58,925 nt of DNA from CAYUYV01 sp964522525 (GTDB lineage: Bacteria; Pseudomonadota; Alphaproteobacteria; JAJFIK01): the NCBI GenBank assembly GCA_964522525.1, contig CAZFWG010000019.1, positions 1 through 58,925 of the forward strand, given 5' to 3'. The position numbers and the translations under genes are program-made. Shown piece by piece: positions 26,949-35,906 of the stretch; the stretch's first letter is position 1; every line of letters begins with the position of its first letter. The notes under the pieces were generated by a model. That model searched no databases, had not been told where the DNA came from, and worked only from the letters and a program-made list of their open reading frames with translations.

Positions 26949-27312
26949 GGACGAAGCACCCTTTGCCTATGACGGGCTTGACCGGGTCATTCACGAAAAG
27001 GCGCGGCTCGGTGTGCTCACCTCCCTGATGGCCCATCCCCAAGGCTTGGCATTTGCCGATCTGAAACAGCTTTGTGGTCTGACGGATGGCAATCTGAGCC
27101 GGCACATCCAGGTCCTTCAGGAAGCGGGGCTCGTTCAGGTCAAGAAGGGCTATGAAGGAAACCGGCCCCATACGAGATGCCGTCTGACGGCGGAGGGCCG
27201 CAAACGGTTCTTGCACTATTTGTCCATTCTGGAGCAGGTCGTCCGGGATGCGGCGGGGGAGTTGGAAGAAACGGAAGCAACGGCGGCGGACATGAGTTGG
27301 CGTCCGGCCTAG
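26935..27312 (+). CDS. winged-helix transcriptional regulator (MarR/ArsR-like, HTH_34 type)
   Basis: A 125-residue DNA-binding protein. Winged helix: VIHEKARLGVLTSLMAH (helix 1), LAFADLKQLCGLTDGNLSRHIQVLQEAGLVQV (helices 2-3) and KKGYEGNRPHTRCRLTAEG (the wing), then a C-terminal helix for dimerisation (HYLSILEQVVRDAAGE). This layout is typical of short one-domain regulators without a ligand domain. Two matching palindromes, one before its own operon and one over the start of the next gene, make it the obvious candidate ligand: autoregulation plus control of the prenyltransferase. It overlaps the membrane protein gene and ends 26 bases before the prenyltransferase. Confidence 0.85.
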   Translation: MTMRKDEAPFAYDGLDRVIHEKARLGVLTSLMAHPQGLAFADLKQLCGLTDGNLSRHIQVLQEAGLVQVKKGYEGNRPHTRCRLTAEGRKRFLHYLSILEQVVRDAAGELEETEATAADMSWRPA

Positions 27313-27330
27313 GGATTTTTTTACGAAAGG

Positions 27331-27347
27331 ACTTTGTAGTGCAAAGT
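27331..27347. promoter_or_regulatory. operator-like palindrome, copy 2, over the prenyltransferase start
   Basis: ACTTTGTAGTGCAAAGT: perfect 6-bp arms ACTTTG/CAAAGT around TAGTG. The GTG start codon at 27339 lies inside it. It is 13/17 identical to the palindrome at 26298. A protein bound here would block a promoter running into the gene or read-through from upstream. Confidence 0.65.
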
Positions 27348-28142
27348 AGTCTGCAAGAAAGACTCCATGTTGCCATCATCATGGATGGCAATGGCCGGTG
27401 GGCGGTCCGCCGGGGTTTACCCCGATCGGCGGGCCACAAGGCGGGCGTCGACGCCGTGCGGCGGATCACCGAGACCGCGTCTGATCTGGGCGTGGGCACG
27501 CTGACGGTCTATGCCTTTTCGGCCGACAATTGGCGCCGCCCCCGGCCGGAAGTGAACGCGCTCATGGGCCTTCTGCGCTTTTATCTCGATACGGAAGTCG
27601 CGCGCCTTGTCAAGAACGGGGTGCGCCTGTCGGTCATCGGGCGCCGGGATCGCCTGCCGGGCGATCTGGCCCACAGGATCACCCGCGCCGAGCAGGCCTG
27701 TGCCGCCGGCACAAGGCTGCATTTGCGCATTGCCCTTGATTATTCCGCCCGGGAAGCGATCCTGGCGGCGGCGCGCGCGGTCGGACGAGAGCGGGATGTG
27801 ACGCCCGAGACATTTGCCAGCCATCTTGTGGGTGCCTCGGACACCGGTGATGTGGATCTTCTGATCCGCACGAGCGGGGAGCAGCGCCTGTCGGATTTCC
27901 TGCTGTGGGAATGTGCCTATGCGGAACTTTATTTCACACCCGTCCTGTGGCCCGATTTCGCGCCGGAACATTTGGCGGAGGCCCTGTCGGTCTTCCAGGG
28001 GCGGGAACGGCGTTTCGGCGGGCTTCCCCAAGGCGCTCCCTTGCTGGGTTCAGATGCGATGCATGGTTCGGCGGGGACGAAAGAAACCGGGAATACAAGA
28101 CATCCGTTAACGCCAACCGAGAGCTTGCAGAGGCGCGCCTAG
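27339..28142 (+). CDS. uppS: cis-prenyltransferase, isoprenyl diphosphate synthase (UppS family)
   Basis: About 267 residues. Seen: VAIIMDGNGRW with catalytic Asp16, GLPRSAGHKAG, YAFSADNWRRP (family YAFSxENWxRP; Asp replaces Glu), LLIRTSGEQRLSDFLLWECAYAEL with the diphosphate- and magnesium-binding residues. These enzymes condense isopentenyl diphosphate onto farnesyl diphosphate to make undecaprenyl or other cis-polyprenyl diphosphates. The GTG at 27339 is the only sensible start, with AAAGGA nine bases upstream. The usual uppS lies in the frr-cdsA-dxr cluster; here it sits behind a regulator, so this is probably a second, regulated copy. It has a ~40-residue C-terminal tail of low similarity to anything I know. 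Confidence 0.9.
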   Translation: MQSSLQERLHVAIIMDGNGRWAVRRGLPRSAGHKAGVDAVRRITETASDLGVGTLTVYAFSADNWRRPRPEVNALMGLLRFYLDTEVARLVKNGVRLSVIGRRDRLPGDLAHRITRAEQACAAGTRLHLRIALDYSAREAILAAARAVGRERDVTPETFASHLVGASDTGDVDLLIRTSGEQRLSDFLLWECAYAELYFTPVLWPDFAPEHLAEALSVFQGRERRFGGLPQGAPLLGSDAMHGSAGTKETGNTRHPLTPTESLQRRA

Positions 28143-28187
28143 GGACCAAACTTGGTGTACGGAGTATGCAGCGCGGGGCGGTGAAGC

Positions 28188-29137
28188 TTACTGCACATCC
28201 ACCACATGGTGGCCCATGATGTCATTGACGCTGGTGCAGCCGAGCAGCGTCAGGTCCCGCTCGATCTCGTCACGGAGGAGTTGGAGGACCCGCTCCACAC
28301 CGGCCTGGCCGGCGCTGGCGAGGCCGTAGAGATAGGGCCGGCCCATGGAACAGGCATTCGCACCCAGGGCAAGGGCCTTGAGGACATGGGTGCCCCGGCG
28401 CACGCCGCCATCGACAATCAGCTCCAGCTCGTCGCCCACCGCGTCGCGGATGGCGGCAACTTGGTCCACCGGGGCGGGCACGCATTCCAGCTGGCGGCCG
28501 CCATGGTTGGAGATCATCACCGCACTGACGCCCGCGTCCTTGGCGCGCCGTGCATCTTCCGGAGACAGAATGCCCTTCAAGGCAAAGGGCTTGCCCCACG
28601 CCTCGGCGATCCAGGCCGCGTCGTCCCAGGTGAGGGAGCGGCTGAACTGGGCATTGATCGTTGCCGCCACGGCGCCCGCCGACTGATTGGTCATGGGCGC
28701 CTTGAGGCTGACATTGGCGATGCGCATGCCGGGATTGCGGATGTAGTTGTAGGTCCAGGCGGGGCGCAGGAAGAAACTGGCGAGGCTCGCCGCGGTCAGT
28801 TTCGGCGGCACGCTCATGCCGGTCTTGATGTCCATTTCCCGATTGCCGCCCACGGTCGTGTCCACGGTCAGGCACATGGCGTCATAGTCGGCTTCCTTGC
28901 AGCGGTCGATGAATTCCTGGATCAGCCCCCGGTCGCGAAACGCATAGATCTGGAACATTTTCGGGCCCTTGGTGGCGCCCGCCACCTCCTCGATCGACGT
29001 CGTGCCCACGGTCGACAGGGAATAAAGGGTGCCGAATTTGGCGGCCGCGCGGGCCACCGCCAGTTCCTTGTCGTGGTGGAACAGGCGAGACATGCCGGTG
29101 GGCGCGAGGAAGACGGGCATGGCCAGCTCCACGCCCA
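28188..29137 (-). CDS. lldD: FMN-dependent 2-hydroxyacid (L-lactate) dehydrogenase, 5' end in gap
   Basis: About 316 C-terminal residues of an LldD/glycolate-oxidase family enzyme, which oxidises L-lactate or related 2-hydroxyacids with FMN and passes electrons to quinone. Seen: FLAPTGMSRLFHHDKE, LYSLSTVGTTSIEEVA, TVDTTVGGNREMD, FALKGILSPEDARRA (FMN-phosphate Lys region), ISNHGGRQLE with the catalytic His and Arg, and DGGVRRGTHVLKALALGA. Full-length members have about 380 residues, so about 65 N-terminal residues, including the Tyr and start codon, lie in the adjacent 100-N gap. Convergent with the prenyltransferase. Confidence 0.93.
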
Positions 29138-29237
29138 NNNNNNNNNNNNNNNNNNNNNNNNNNNNNNNNNNNNNNNNNNNNNNNNNNNNNNNNNNNNNNN
29201 NNNNNNNNNNNNNNNNNNNNNNNNNNNNNNNNNNNNN
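29138..29237. other. assembly gap (100 N) in lldD
   Basis: Exactly 100 N. The missing part of the dehydrogenase is roughly 195 coding bases, so the true gap must be larger than 100 bases, unless the start is unusual. Confidence 0.98.
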
Positions 29238-29328
29238 GGTATTTTCGGGAATGAAGGTCGGAACGTAAAGCGGTGCTCAAACCAAAGGGGCTGGCTGACA
29301 GAACGCGTGCGCGTTCGGGAGAAAGACA

Positions 29329-29562
29329 ATGACTCGCCCTCTCATTATGTGTGTGGGCTTTTTGGCGCTCTTCCTTGTCGCGATCGCCCTGATCGCCCTC
29401 ATGCTTGCCTTTGAAGCGCGGGCCCAAACACCGACGCCGGGTGAGAGGGCATCGGCGCCCCTTGCGGCTGAGCTCAGGCAGACGCCGCGCGTTGTCCGGG
29501 ACCGCTCGGCTGGGAGCCAAGGGGCCGCCGCGAGCGGGCGGTCGCAGCTTCCATGCGGATGA
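29329..29562 (+). CDS. small protein with one N-terminal membrane segment
   Basis: A 77-residue ORF. Residues 4-28 are strongly hydrophobic (FLALFLVAIALIALMLAF), then an EARAQ sequence that could be a signal peptidase site, then a polar Ala/Arg/Ser-rich tail. GGGAGAAAG precedes the ATG at good spacing. It could be a small secreted or membrane-anchored protein, but the tail is low-complexity. It lies alone between the dehydrogenase and the convergent TonB-dependent receptor. Confidence 0.35.
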   Translation: MTRPLIMCVGFLALFLVAIALIALMLAFEARAQTPTPGERASAPLAAELRQTPRVVRDRSAGSQGAAASGRSQLPCG

Positions 29563-29701
29563 GACGGGGCGGGGGGAAACCCATGGCCGGGATGGGGCCG
29601 GAGGGGCGCGGCACCCGGCTGCGCGATCCTCTCTGAAGCCGCATCAGGGGTGGCCATGGCCTGGGCCTCACATCCCAAGCCATGGTTCTTTCAGACGGCC
29701 A

Positions 29702-32125
29702 TCAAATGCCGAAACGGGCCCGGAGGTTGAAGCCGATGAAGCGGTCGGCTTCCCGGGGGATCTGTGTCCGGGACGTGCCGAACGGGCCGCCCCCCGTATT
29801 GATCGTCGCAAACTGAACATCGGCGATGTTCTTGACAATGAAGGACGCCCGGTACCGGTCATCCGCGTTGGAGATGCCGATGCTGGCATTCCAAAGCGCA
29901 TACGGATCGATATCAAGCTCCTCCGCCGGGCCGATGGTGGAACGCTGCCCGCTGCGCCAGGAAATGTCCGAGTTCAGATGCAGATTGAGCTCTGAGAAGG
30001 GCAGGGGATAGACATAATCCGTGGCCGCCGACAGGGCGTATTCCGGCGCGAAGGCCAGGCGCGCGCCGGCCGTGAACGGGCCCCCGAGGATGTCCTGCGG
30101 CGCGTTGGAAACGTCGACTTCGGCATCCGTATAGGCAAAGCCGCCGGTCACGCTCCAATTGTCCGTAATCTCGCCGAACACGTCGAGTTCCACGCCGCGC
30201 GTGGAGACATCGCCGGCATTGGTCAGGTTGGTCGTGACCTCGCCGCCGACAATGACAAAGTTGTTCGCCTGGAAATTATTATATTCAGCAAAGAAGCCCG
30301 TCACGTTGACCGCCAAGTGGCCGTCCAGCAGCGTTGCCTTGACGCCCCCTTCATAGGAGTTCGAGGTTTCCTCCTCGATTGGGATCGTGTCTTCGAGGGT
30401 CATGTTGAAGAAGGTGTTGAAGGCCGGGCCCTTGTAGCCGCGGGTATAGCTGGCATAGGCCAGAAGATCCGGCGTCAGATCATATTGGACGGCCGCCTTG
30501 CCCGTGACGGCGGTGGCGTCCGTGTCGCCTTCCGCCATGAAATCACCCGGCAGGATCCCCGGCGCGCCCGCGCCCGTGGGGTTCACCCGCATATGCTCAA
30601 ACGAGACTTCGTCATAGTTGAAGCGAATGCCCCCGGTGAAGCGCAGATCATCGAGCAGGTCATAGGTTGCCTGACCGAACACCCCGACATTGTCGAAGGT
30701 CGTCGAGAAATTGGCCGTGGCCGAAGCCGGCAGGAACCCCGGATCATTCTCATCGCAGGGCAGAAGGGCAAAGCCCGGAATTTCCGCGATGGGCGCGGAG
30801 TCCGATTCGCCGCAGACTTCCGTGAAGCGGGTGAATTGCCGGTCGGAATTGACATGGAAATAGAAGACGCCGGCCTGCCATTCAAACCGCCCGCCGGTGT
30901 TTGAGGTGAAGCGGAACTCCTGGGAGACCTGATCGAATTCCTGGGGGCCGTCGTCATGGAGCTGAATGGTGCCCGGTGTCTGGATGCCCGAGGCCGTGTC
31001 GAGGATCGTCGTCGGACCGACGGACAGGAAGTCCCCTTCACGGATTTCCTGGTTCTCCCAGTTCCGGTAGGCGGTGATGGAGGTGAAGGCGAGCGTCGAA
31101 CTGATGTCCCAATCGACCTGCACCGAAATGCCCGCATTCTGGGAGATCGTCTGGGTGACGAGGTCGTGGTCCACGACACGCGTGTCGAGGCCCGTGGGCA
31201 GCGCGCCCCGGCTCGACAGAAGCTCCGTCAGCAGAAGGCCGCCCGGCGTGTCATTGGGCGGCGTCGTCAGAATATCGGCACAGCAATCATCATCTTCTTC
31301 ACTGTAGTCGCCGATTACCGTGACCTGAAGGTCGGGGCGCACATCCCACTCGACGATGCCGCGAATGCCAACATGCTCGTAGCCGTTGACGCGATCCTCG
31401 CCATTGAGCGGCTCCGTGACCGGCGCCACATTGGTGATGTTGCCGTCGAAAGTACCGTAGAAGAAGGTGAAGCGTGAGCGGATATCATCCGTAATGGGCA
31501 CATCAACCGCGCCCGTAACCTGATATTCGCCCTCCTCGAAACCGCTCACCGAAATGGAGCCGCCCAGTTCGTCGCCAGGCCGCTTTGTCACGATGTTGAG
31601 CACACCGGCCGAGGCGTTCTTGCCGAACAGGGTGCCTTGGGGGCCGCGCAGGACCTCCACCCTCTCCAAATCATAGAGGTCCGAAAATGCCATGCCGGAC
31701 CGGGCCAGCACGACACCGTCGACCACCGTGGAGACGCTGGGTTCGGCGGCGGTAGAGAAGGAGATCGTCCCGATGCCGCGCAGGAACAGGGCCGAATTCC
31801 GCGTGGTGTTCCCTTTGCGGAAATTCAAGGTCGGTACGGAATTCAGAAGGTTCTCGATATTGCGCGAGAAGGTTGCCTCGATGGTCTGGGAATCCAGAAG
31901 CGTCACGGCGACCGGCACGTCCTGGATGTTCTCTTCGCGTTTCTGAGCGGTGACGGTCATCCGCTCTTCCATGCTGTCGACCACGTCGTCCGACAGATCC
32001 TCAGCGGTCTCCTCATCGAGCGGTTCGGCTTCTTCCTGCGCGATGGCAGCGACGGGCGCCGCGAAAACTGTCAGGGCTAGGAGGCTTGCCCCCAGCAGAT
32101 AGCGGTTGGACAGGTCAGAGATCAT
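29702..32125 (-). CDS. TonB-dependent outer-membrane receptor
   Basis: An 807-residue receptor. A signal peptide (LLGASLLALTVFAAPVAAIA) is followed by an acidic stretch, then MTVTAQKREENIQDVPVAV, the usual start of the plug in the alphaproteobacterial subfamily. Plug features: IENLLNSVPTLNFRKGN, LFLRGIG, VDGVVLARSG, LERVEVLRGPQGTLFGKNA, GVLNIVTKRPG. The remaining ~600 residues alternate as beta strands, ending FNLRARFGI. It imports a ligand using TonB energy; the ligand cannot be told from sequence. This subfamily is common in catabolic alphaproteobacteria and often takes up hydrophobic or plant-derived compounds rather than siderophores. No Fur-like site was seen upstream. Confidence 0.95.
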   Translation of the reverse strand: MISDLSNRYLLGASLLALTVFAAPVAAIAQEEAEPLDEETAEDLSDDVVDSMEERMTVTAQKREENIQDVPVAVTLLDSQTIEATFSRNIENLLNSVPTLNFRKGNTTRNSALFLRGIGTISFSTAAEPSVSTVVDGVVLARSGMAFSDLYDLERVEVLRGPQGTLFGKNASAGVLNIVTKRPGDELGGSISVSGFEEGEYQVTGAVDVPITDDIRSRFTFFYGTFDGNITNVAPVTEPLNGEDRVNGYEHVGIRGIVEWDVRPDLQVTVIGDYSEEDDDCCADILTTPPNDTPGGLLLTELLSSRGALPTGLDTRVVDHDLVTQTISQNAGISVQVDWDISSTLAFTSITAYRNWENQEIREGDFLSVGPTTILDTASGIQTPGTIQLHDDGPQEFDQVSQEFRFTSNTGGRFEWQAGVFYFHVNSDRQFTRFTEVCGESDSAPIAEIPGFALLPCDENDPGFLPASATANFSTTFDNVGVFGQATYDLLDDLRFTGGIRFNYDEVSFEHMRVNPTGAGAPGILPGDFMAEGDTDATAVTGKAAVQYDLTPDLLAYASYTRGYKGPAFNTFFNMTLEDTIPIEEETSNSYEGGVKATLLDGHLAVNVTGFFAEYNNFQANNFVIVGGEVTTNLTNAGDVSTRGVELDVFGEITDNWSVTGGFAYTDAEVDVSNAPQDILGGPFTAGARLAFAPEYALSAATDYVYPLPFSELNLHLNSDISWRSGQRSTIGPAEELDIDPYALWNASIGISNADDRYRASFIVKNIADVQFATINTGGGPFGTSRTQIPREADRFIGFNLRARFGI

Positions 32126-32421
32126 GGCTCAACTCCCCCAATGGATTGGCGATGCATTCTCGGCTTTGCCATACTCTATCGCCATTGCCCCCATATGGCA
32201 CCCCGGTATTCGCGTGAAGCGTTAGAAGTTGTCGTGTGAATACTCGTTTGAGATGTTGAAACCGGGGAAAATCCGCAGAAAAGTGGGGGGCGTGGGAGGC
32301 CTGGAAAAGTGACGATCGGTTTTCCAAAAAGGCCGAACGCAAACTAAAGATCTAAAACTGAAGCGGCATTCCGCCTCATCCGATCTCGCTTTGGGAAAGC
32401 GCCGCCATCAAGGGAAACGTC
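32126..32421. other. divergent promoter region, TonB receptor / glpK
   Basis: About 300 bases with no gene. Relatively AT-rich near 32190-32260 and 32310-32360, fitting two divergent promoters. No operator assigned. Confidence 0.5.
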
Positions 32422-33927
32422 ATGGGCAACACCCCCCATCTCCTGGCCATCGACCAGGGCACGACGAGCAGCCGGAGCATTCTCTTCCGGGCCGACGGCG
32501 TGGCAAGCGCCACGGCCAGCATCGAGTTGCCCCAGATCTATCCGCGCGACGGCTGGGTCGAACATGACTCGGAACGAATCGTTCAGGACACCATCGCAAC
32601 CATGCGCACGGTGCTGGCGAAAAGCAGCGTGCCCCTTGCGGACATCGCGGGCATCGGAATCACGAATCAGCGCGAAACCGTCGTCCTGTGGGACAGGGAG
32701 ACGGGCCAGCCGGTGCACAATGCCATTGTCTGGCAGGATCGCCGGACGGCGGAACGCTGCCGCGCCTTGAAAGAGGCGGGGCATGAAGCGCGCGTCCAGG
32801 AGCGCACGGGGCTCCTTCTCGATCCCTATTTCAGTGCGACGAAACTCGCCTGGCTCCTTGATGAGATCCCGGGAGCGCGGGAAAAGGCCCGGCAGGGACG
32901 CCTCGCTTTCGGCACCATTGACAGTTGGCTGATCTTCCGTCTCTCCGGCGGACGGGCCCATGTGACCGATGTCACCAATGCGGCGCGAACCCTGCTCCTG
33001 AACATTGATACGGGCCTGTGGGATCCGGATCTTCTGGAGCTGTTCGATATTCCGCCGTCGATCCTTCCGGAGGTCCGGGCATGCGATGCTCATTTCGCTG
33101 ATCTCGATCCCTACATTCTGGGAACGGCGGTGCCCATCCGGGGGGTGGCCGGGGACCAGCAGGCGGCCGCGATCGGTCAGGCCTGTTTCAGCCCCGGCAT
33201 GTTGAAGTCTACCTATGGCACGGGCTGTTTTGCTCTCATCAATACGGGAACCGCCCGTGCCCGTTCGAGCCATCGTCTGCTGACGACCATTGCCTATCGC
33301 ATCAAGAACGAAACGACTTATGCCCTAGAGGGCAGCATTTTCATCGCCGGCGCCGCCGTTCAGTGGCTGCGGGACCAACTCCGGGCCATTCCCGATGCTG
33401 CTGCCTCCGGTGCCATGGCAGAGGCGGCGCGGGACGATGATCAGGTCTATCTGGTGCCGGCCTTTGTCGGCCTCGGCGCGCCCTATTGGGATCCGGATGC
33501 CAGGGGCGCCATTCTGGGCCTCAACCGGGATACGGGAGCGGCCGAAATTGTCCGTGCGGGGCTCGATGCGGTTGCCTATCAGACCCGCGATCTCATGGAA
33601 GCAATGGATGCGGATCGCCCCGCGTCCGGCGAGGGCGTCTCCTTGCGGGTCGATGGGGGCATGGTGGCCAATGACTGGTTTCTCCAACGGCTGAGCGATC
33701 TGACCCAGAGGACCGTGGAACGCCCGGCGGTCATCGAGACAACCGCGCTGGGCGTCGCCTATCTGGCGGGTCTCAATGCCGGGCTCTATGGCTGCCTTGA
33801 GGATCTTTCCGCGCGCTGGCACCGGGACCGGGTGTTCACACCACGGATGGACCCGGGCGAGGCCGGGCGCCGGTATCAGGGCTGGCAGGAAGCCGTCTCC
33901 CGGGTTCTGACCTCCGCATCCCGGTGA
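32422..33927 (+). CDS. glpK: glycerol kinase
   Basis: A 501-residue FGGY-family kinase that phosphorylates glycerol to glycerol 3-phosphate with ATP. Seen: LLAIDQGTTSSRSILF (phosphate 1 motif), WVEHDSERI, GITNQRETVVLWDRETGQPV, IVWQDRRTA, LDPYFSATKLAWLL, GVAGDQQAAAIGQACF, YGTGCFALINTG, VPAFVGLGAPYWDPDARG and VDGGMVANDWFLQ, all in the positions expected for GlpK. No glpF or glpD gene is next to it; instead a TRAP transporter starts 43 bases downstream on the same strand. The start ATG follows AAGGGAAA. Confidence 0.96.
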   Translation: MGNTPHLLAIDQGTTSSRSILFRADGVASATASIELPQIYPRDGWVEHDSERIVQDTIATMRTVLAKSSVPLADIAGIGITNQRETVVLWDRETGQPVHNAIVWQDRRTAERCRALKEAGHEARVQERTGLLLDPYFSATKLAWLLDEIPGAREKARQGRLAFGTIDSWLIFRLSGGRAHVTDVTNAARTLLLNIDTGLWDPDLLELFDIPPSILPEVRACDAHFADLDPYILGTAVPIRGVAGDQQAAAIGQACFSPGMLKSTYGTGCFALINTGTARARSSHRLLTTIAYRIKNETTYALEGSIFIAGAAVQWLRDQLRAIPDAAASGAMAEAARDDDQVYLVPAFVGLGAPYWDPDARGAILGLNRDTGAAEIVRAGLDAVAYQTRDLMEAMDADRPASGEGVSLRVDGGMVANDWFLQRLSDLTQRTVERPAVIETTALGVAYLAGLNAGLYGCLEDLSARWHRDRVFTPRMDPGEAGRRYQGWQEAVSRVLTSASR

Positions 33928-33970
33928 GATGATGCGATGACGGCCCATAACGCATACTAGAAGGCGTGAC

Positions 33971-34582
33971 ATGACCTCCAACGCGGGTTCCCCGGCCTCT
34001 TCCCTGGTCGCTGCCTTGACCGCCGCGCTTCAGCCCCTGGCGCGGATCAATGGCTTGTTATGCGAGGGGGGACGCCGGCTGGCGTCCCTTCTCCTGGCAT
34101 TGATGGTGGTGATCGTCCTGCTTCAGATCATCTTTCGCTATGGGCTCAACAACTCCCTGTCCTGGACGGAGGAAATCGCCAAGACCTTGATGGTCTGGCT
34201 GACCCTTCTGGTGGCGCCCTGGGCATGGCGCGCGGGCGCCCATATCCGGGTCACGCTGTTCAATGAGGCGTTGCCGGGGCGGTTGCGGGCCGGGATCGAT
34301 ATCCTGTTGGCCCTGCTCGGGCTGTGGATCACCGGGATCCTGCTCCTGGAATCCCTGGATCTTTTTGAACGGGGATTGACCGCACGCGCCGCGTCGGTGC
34401 CCGTCGTCACGGCCGTCTTCTATGCCATTCTGCCGCCGGGCTTCGTGCTGCTTTTCATGGTGGGGACGGAGCATCTCATGGGGGCGATGCTCGAATTCAT
34501 CACCGGTGTTCCGCCCCACGATCATGCCACCGATACACCGGACGAGGGCGGCAAAGGGCAGGGGAGCGCGCCATGTCCTTGA
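33971..34582 (+). CDS. dctQ: TRAP transporter small permease subunit (DctQ)
   Basis: A 203-residue inner-membrane protein with four hydrophobic segments. Typical DctQ features: LQIIFRYGLNNSLSWTEEIAKTLMVWLTLLVAPWAWR after the first segment and VPVVTAVFYAILPPGFVLL at the last. With the large permease and the periplasmic binding protein it forms a sodium-driven TRAP uptake system. Its 3' end overlaps the dctM start by ten bases, so the two membrane subunits are coupled. The N-terminal ~35 residues are longer than usual. Confidence 0.92.
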   Translation: MTSNAGSPASSLVAALTAALQPLARINGLLCEGGRRLASLLLALMVVIVLLQIIFRYGLNNSLSWTEEIAKTLMVWLTLLVAPWAWRAGAHIRVTLFNEALPGRLRAGIDILLALLGLWITGILLLESLDLFERGLTARAASVPVVTAVFYAILPPGFVLLFMVGTEHLMGAMLEFITGVPPHDHATDTPDEGGKGQGSAPCP

Positions 34583-35859
34583 GTTTCTTCTGGATCTTTC
34601 TGTTCCTTCTGTTCGCCGGCATGCCCGTTGTGTTCGCGCTCCTGGCGGGGCCGGCCCTGTCCCTGTGGATCGATGGGGAAAGCCGGTTCTTCACCGCCCT
34701 TCTGTCGCGGTTCTACAATGGCATCGATTCCTTCCCCCTGATGGCGGTGCCCTTTTTCATCCTGGCGGGCGAGGTGATGAACGCCGCCGGCATCACCCGT
34801 GCCATCGTCCAGTTCGCCCAGGCCATGATCGGCCATGTCCGTGGCGGGCTGGCCCAGATGAACATTCTGTCCTCGCTGCTTTTTGCGGGCATCTCAGGAT
34901 CCGCCGTGGCCGATACGTCCGCCCTCGGCAAGGTATTCGTGCCGGCCATGGCACAAGGCGGCTATAGCCATCGCTTCGCCGCGGCCGTCACCGCGGCGTC
35001 ATCCGTCATTGGGCCGATCATTCCGCCCTCAGGCATCATGATCCTCTATGCTTTCGTAATGAATGTGTCCGTGGCCGGTCTTTTTGCGGCGGGTCTCGTC
35101 CCCGGGGTCATGATCACGGCCGGCCTTTTTGCCGTCACGGCCGTCCTGGCCAAGCGGCGCGGCTATCCCAAGGCGCATAAAAGGGCGAGTTGGGCGGAAC
35201 GGGGCGCGGCCTTGCGCCAGACCGGCCTTGCGCTCCTGACCCCGGTGATCCTTCTTGGCGGTATTCTGGGGGGGATCTTTACGCCCACGGAAAGTGCGGC
35301 GGTGGCCGCCAGCTATGCGCTTTTCATCGGACTTTTCGTCGCCCGCACGCTGACATTGCGGGATCTGCCCGCCATCTTCGCCGCCTCCGCCGTCCAATCG
35401 GGGGTCGTCTTGATGGTGGTCGGCGCCGCCGTGACCTTTTCCTGGATCATTTCCGTGTCCGGTCTGGCGGAAAGCCTGACGGCGAGCCTTTCCGGCGTCT
35501 CCGACAATGTCTATCTGATGCTGTTCCTGTTGAACATCTTTCTCCTGATCATCGGCATGGTGCTCGATGCCGGGCCTGCGATCCTCATTCTGGGGCCGTT
35601 GCTCGCGCCGATCTTCATCAAGCTAGGCGTGGAGCCCCTCCATTTCGCCATCGTCATGTGTGTCAACGTCACCGTGGGGCTCGCCACTCCGCCCATGGGC
35701 CTCGTGCTGTTCGTGGCCTCGGCCGTGTCGCGGGAGCGGGTCGAGACCATTGCCCTGGAGATGCTGCCCTTCCTGGCCGTGGAGATTCTGGTCATCTTCC
35801 TGCTGACCTATTTTCCGGCCCTGTCGCTCACCTTACCGCGTCTTTTGGGATTTGCCTGA
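34573..35859 (+). CDS. dctM: TRAP transporter large permease subunit (DctM)
   Basis: A 428-residue transport subunit with about 11-12 membrane segments. Seen: the family start FFWIFLFLLFAGMPVVFALL, PLMAVPFFILAGEVMNAAGI, GISGSAVADTSALGKVFVPAM, IGPIIPPSGIMILYAF, and GGIFTPTESAAVAA, all standard DctM signatures. Length is normal. It imports the ligand delivered by DctP with sodium. Its stop (TGA) overlaps the ATG of a 15-codon micro-ORF that itself runs into the dctP start. Confidence 0.95.
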   Translation: MSLSFFWIFLFLLFAGMPVVFALLAGPALSLWIDGESRFFTALLSRFYNGIDSFPLMAVPFFILAGEVMNAAGITRAIVQFAQAMIGHVRGGLAQMNILSSLLFAGISGSAVADTSALGKVFVPAMAQGGYSHRFAAAVTAASSVIGPIIPPSGIMILYAFVMNVSVAGLFAAGLVPGVMITAGLFAVTAVLAKRRGYPKAHKRASWAERGAALRQTGLALLTPVILLGGILGGIFTPTESAAVAASYALFIGLFVARTLTLRDLPAIFAASAVQSGVVLMVVGAAVTFSWIISVSGLAESLTASLSGVSDNVYLMLFLLNIFLLIIGMVLDAGPAILILGPLLAPIFIKLGVEPLHFAIVMCVNVTVGLATPPMGLVLFVASAVSRERVETIALEMLPFLAVEILVIFLLTYFPALSLTLPRLLGFA

Positions 35860-35906
35860 TGGATGCTTCTGACGCCGTCTTGCTCGCCATGGGAATGCCG
35901 ACATGA
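35859..35906 (+). other. 15-codon coupling micro-ORF between dctM and dctP
   Basis: An ATG overlaps the dctM stop (TGATG) and a TGA overlaps the dctP start (ATGA); between them lie 15 open codons (MDASDAVLLAMGMPT). Terminating ribosomes could reinitiate and be carried to dctP, which lacks its own good ribosome binding site. It may be chance. Confidence 0.3.
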
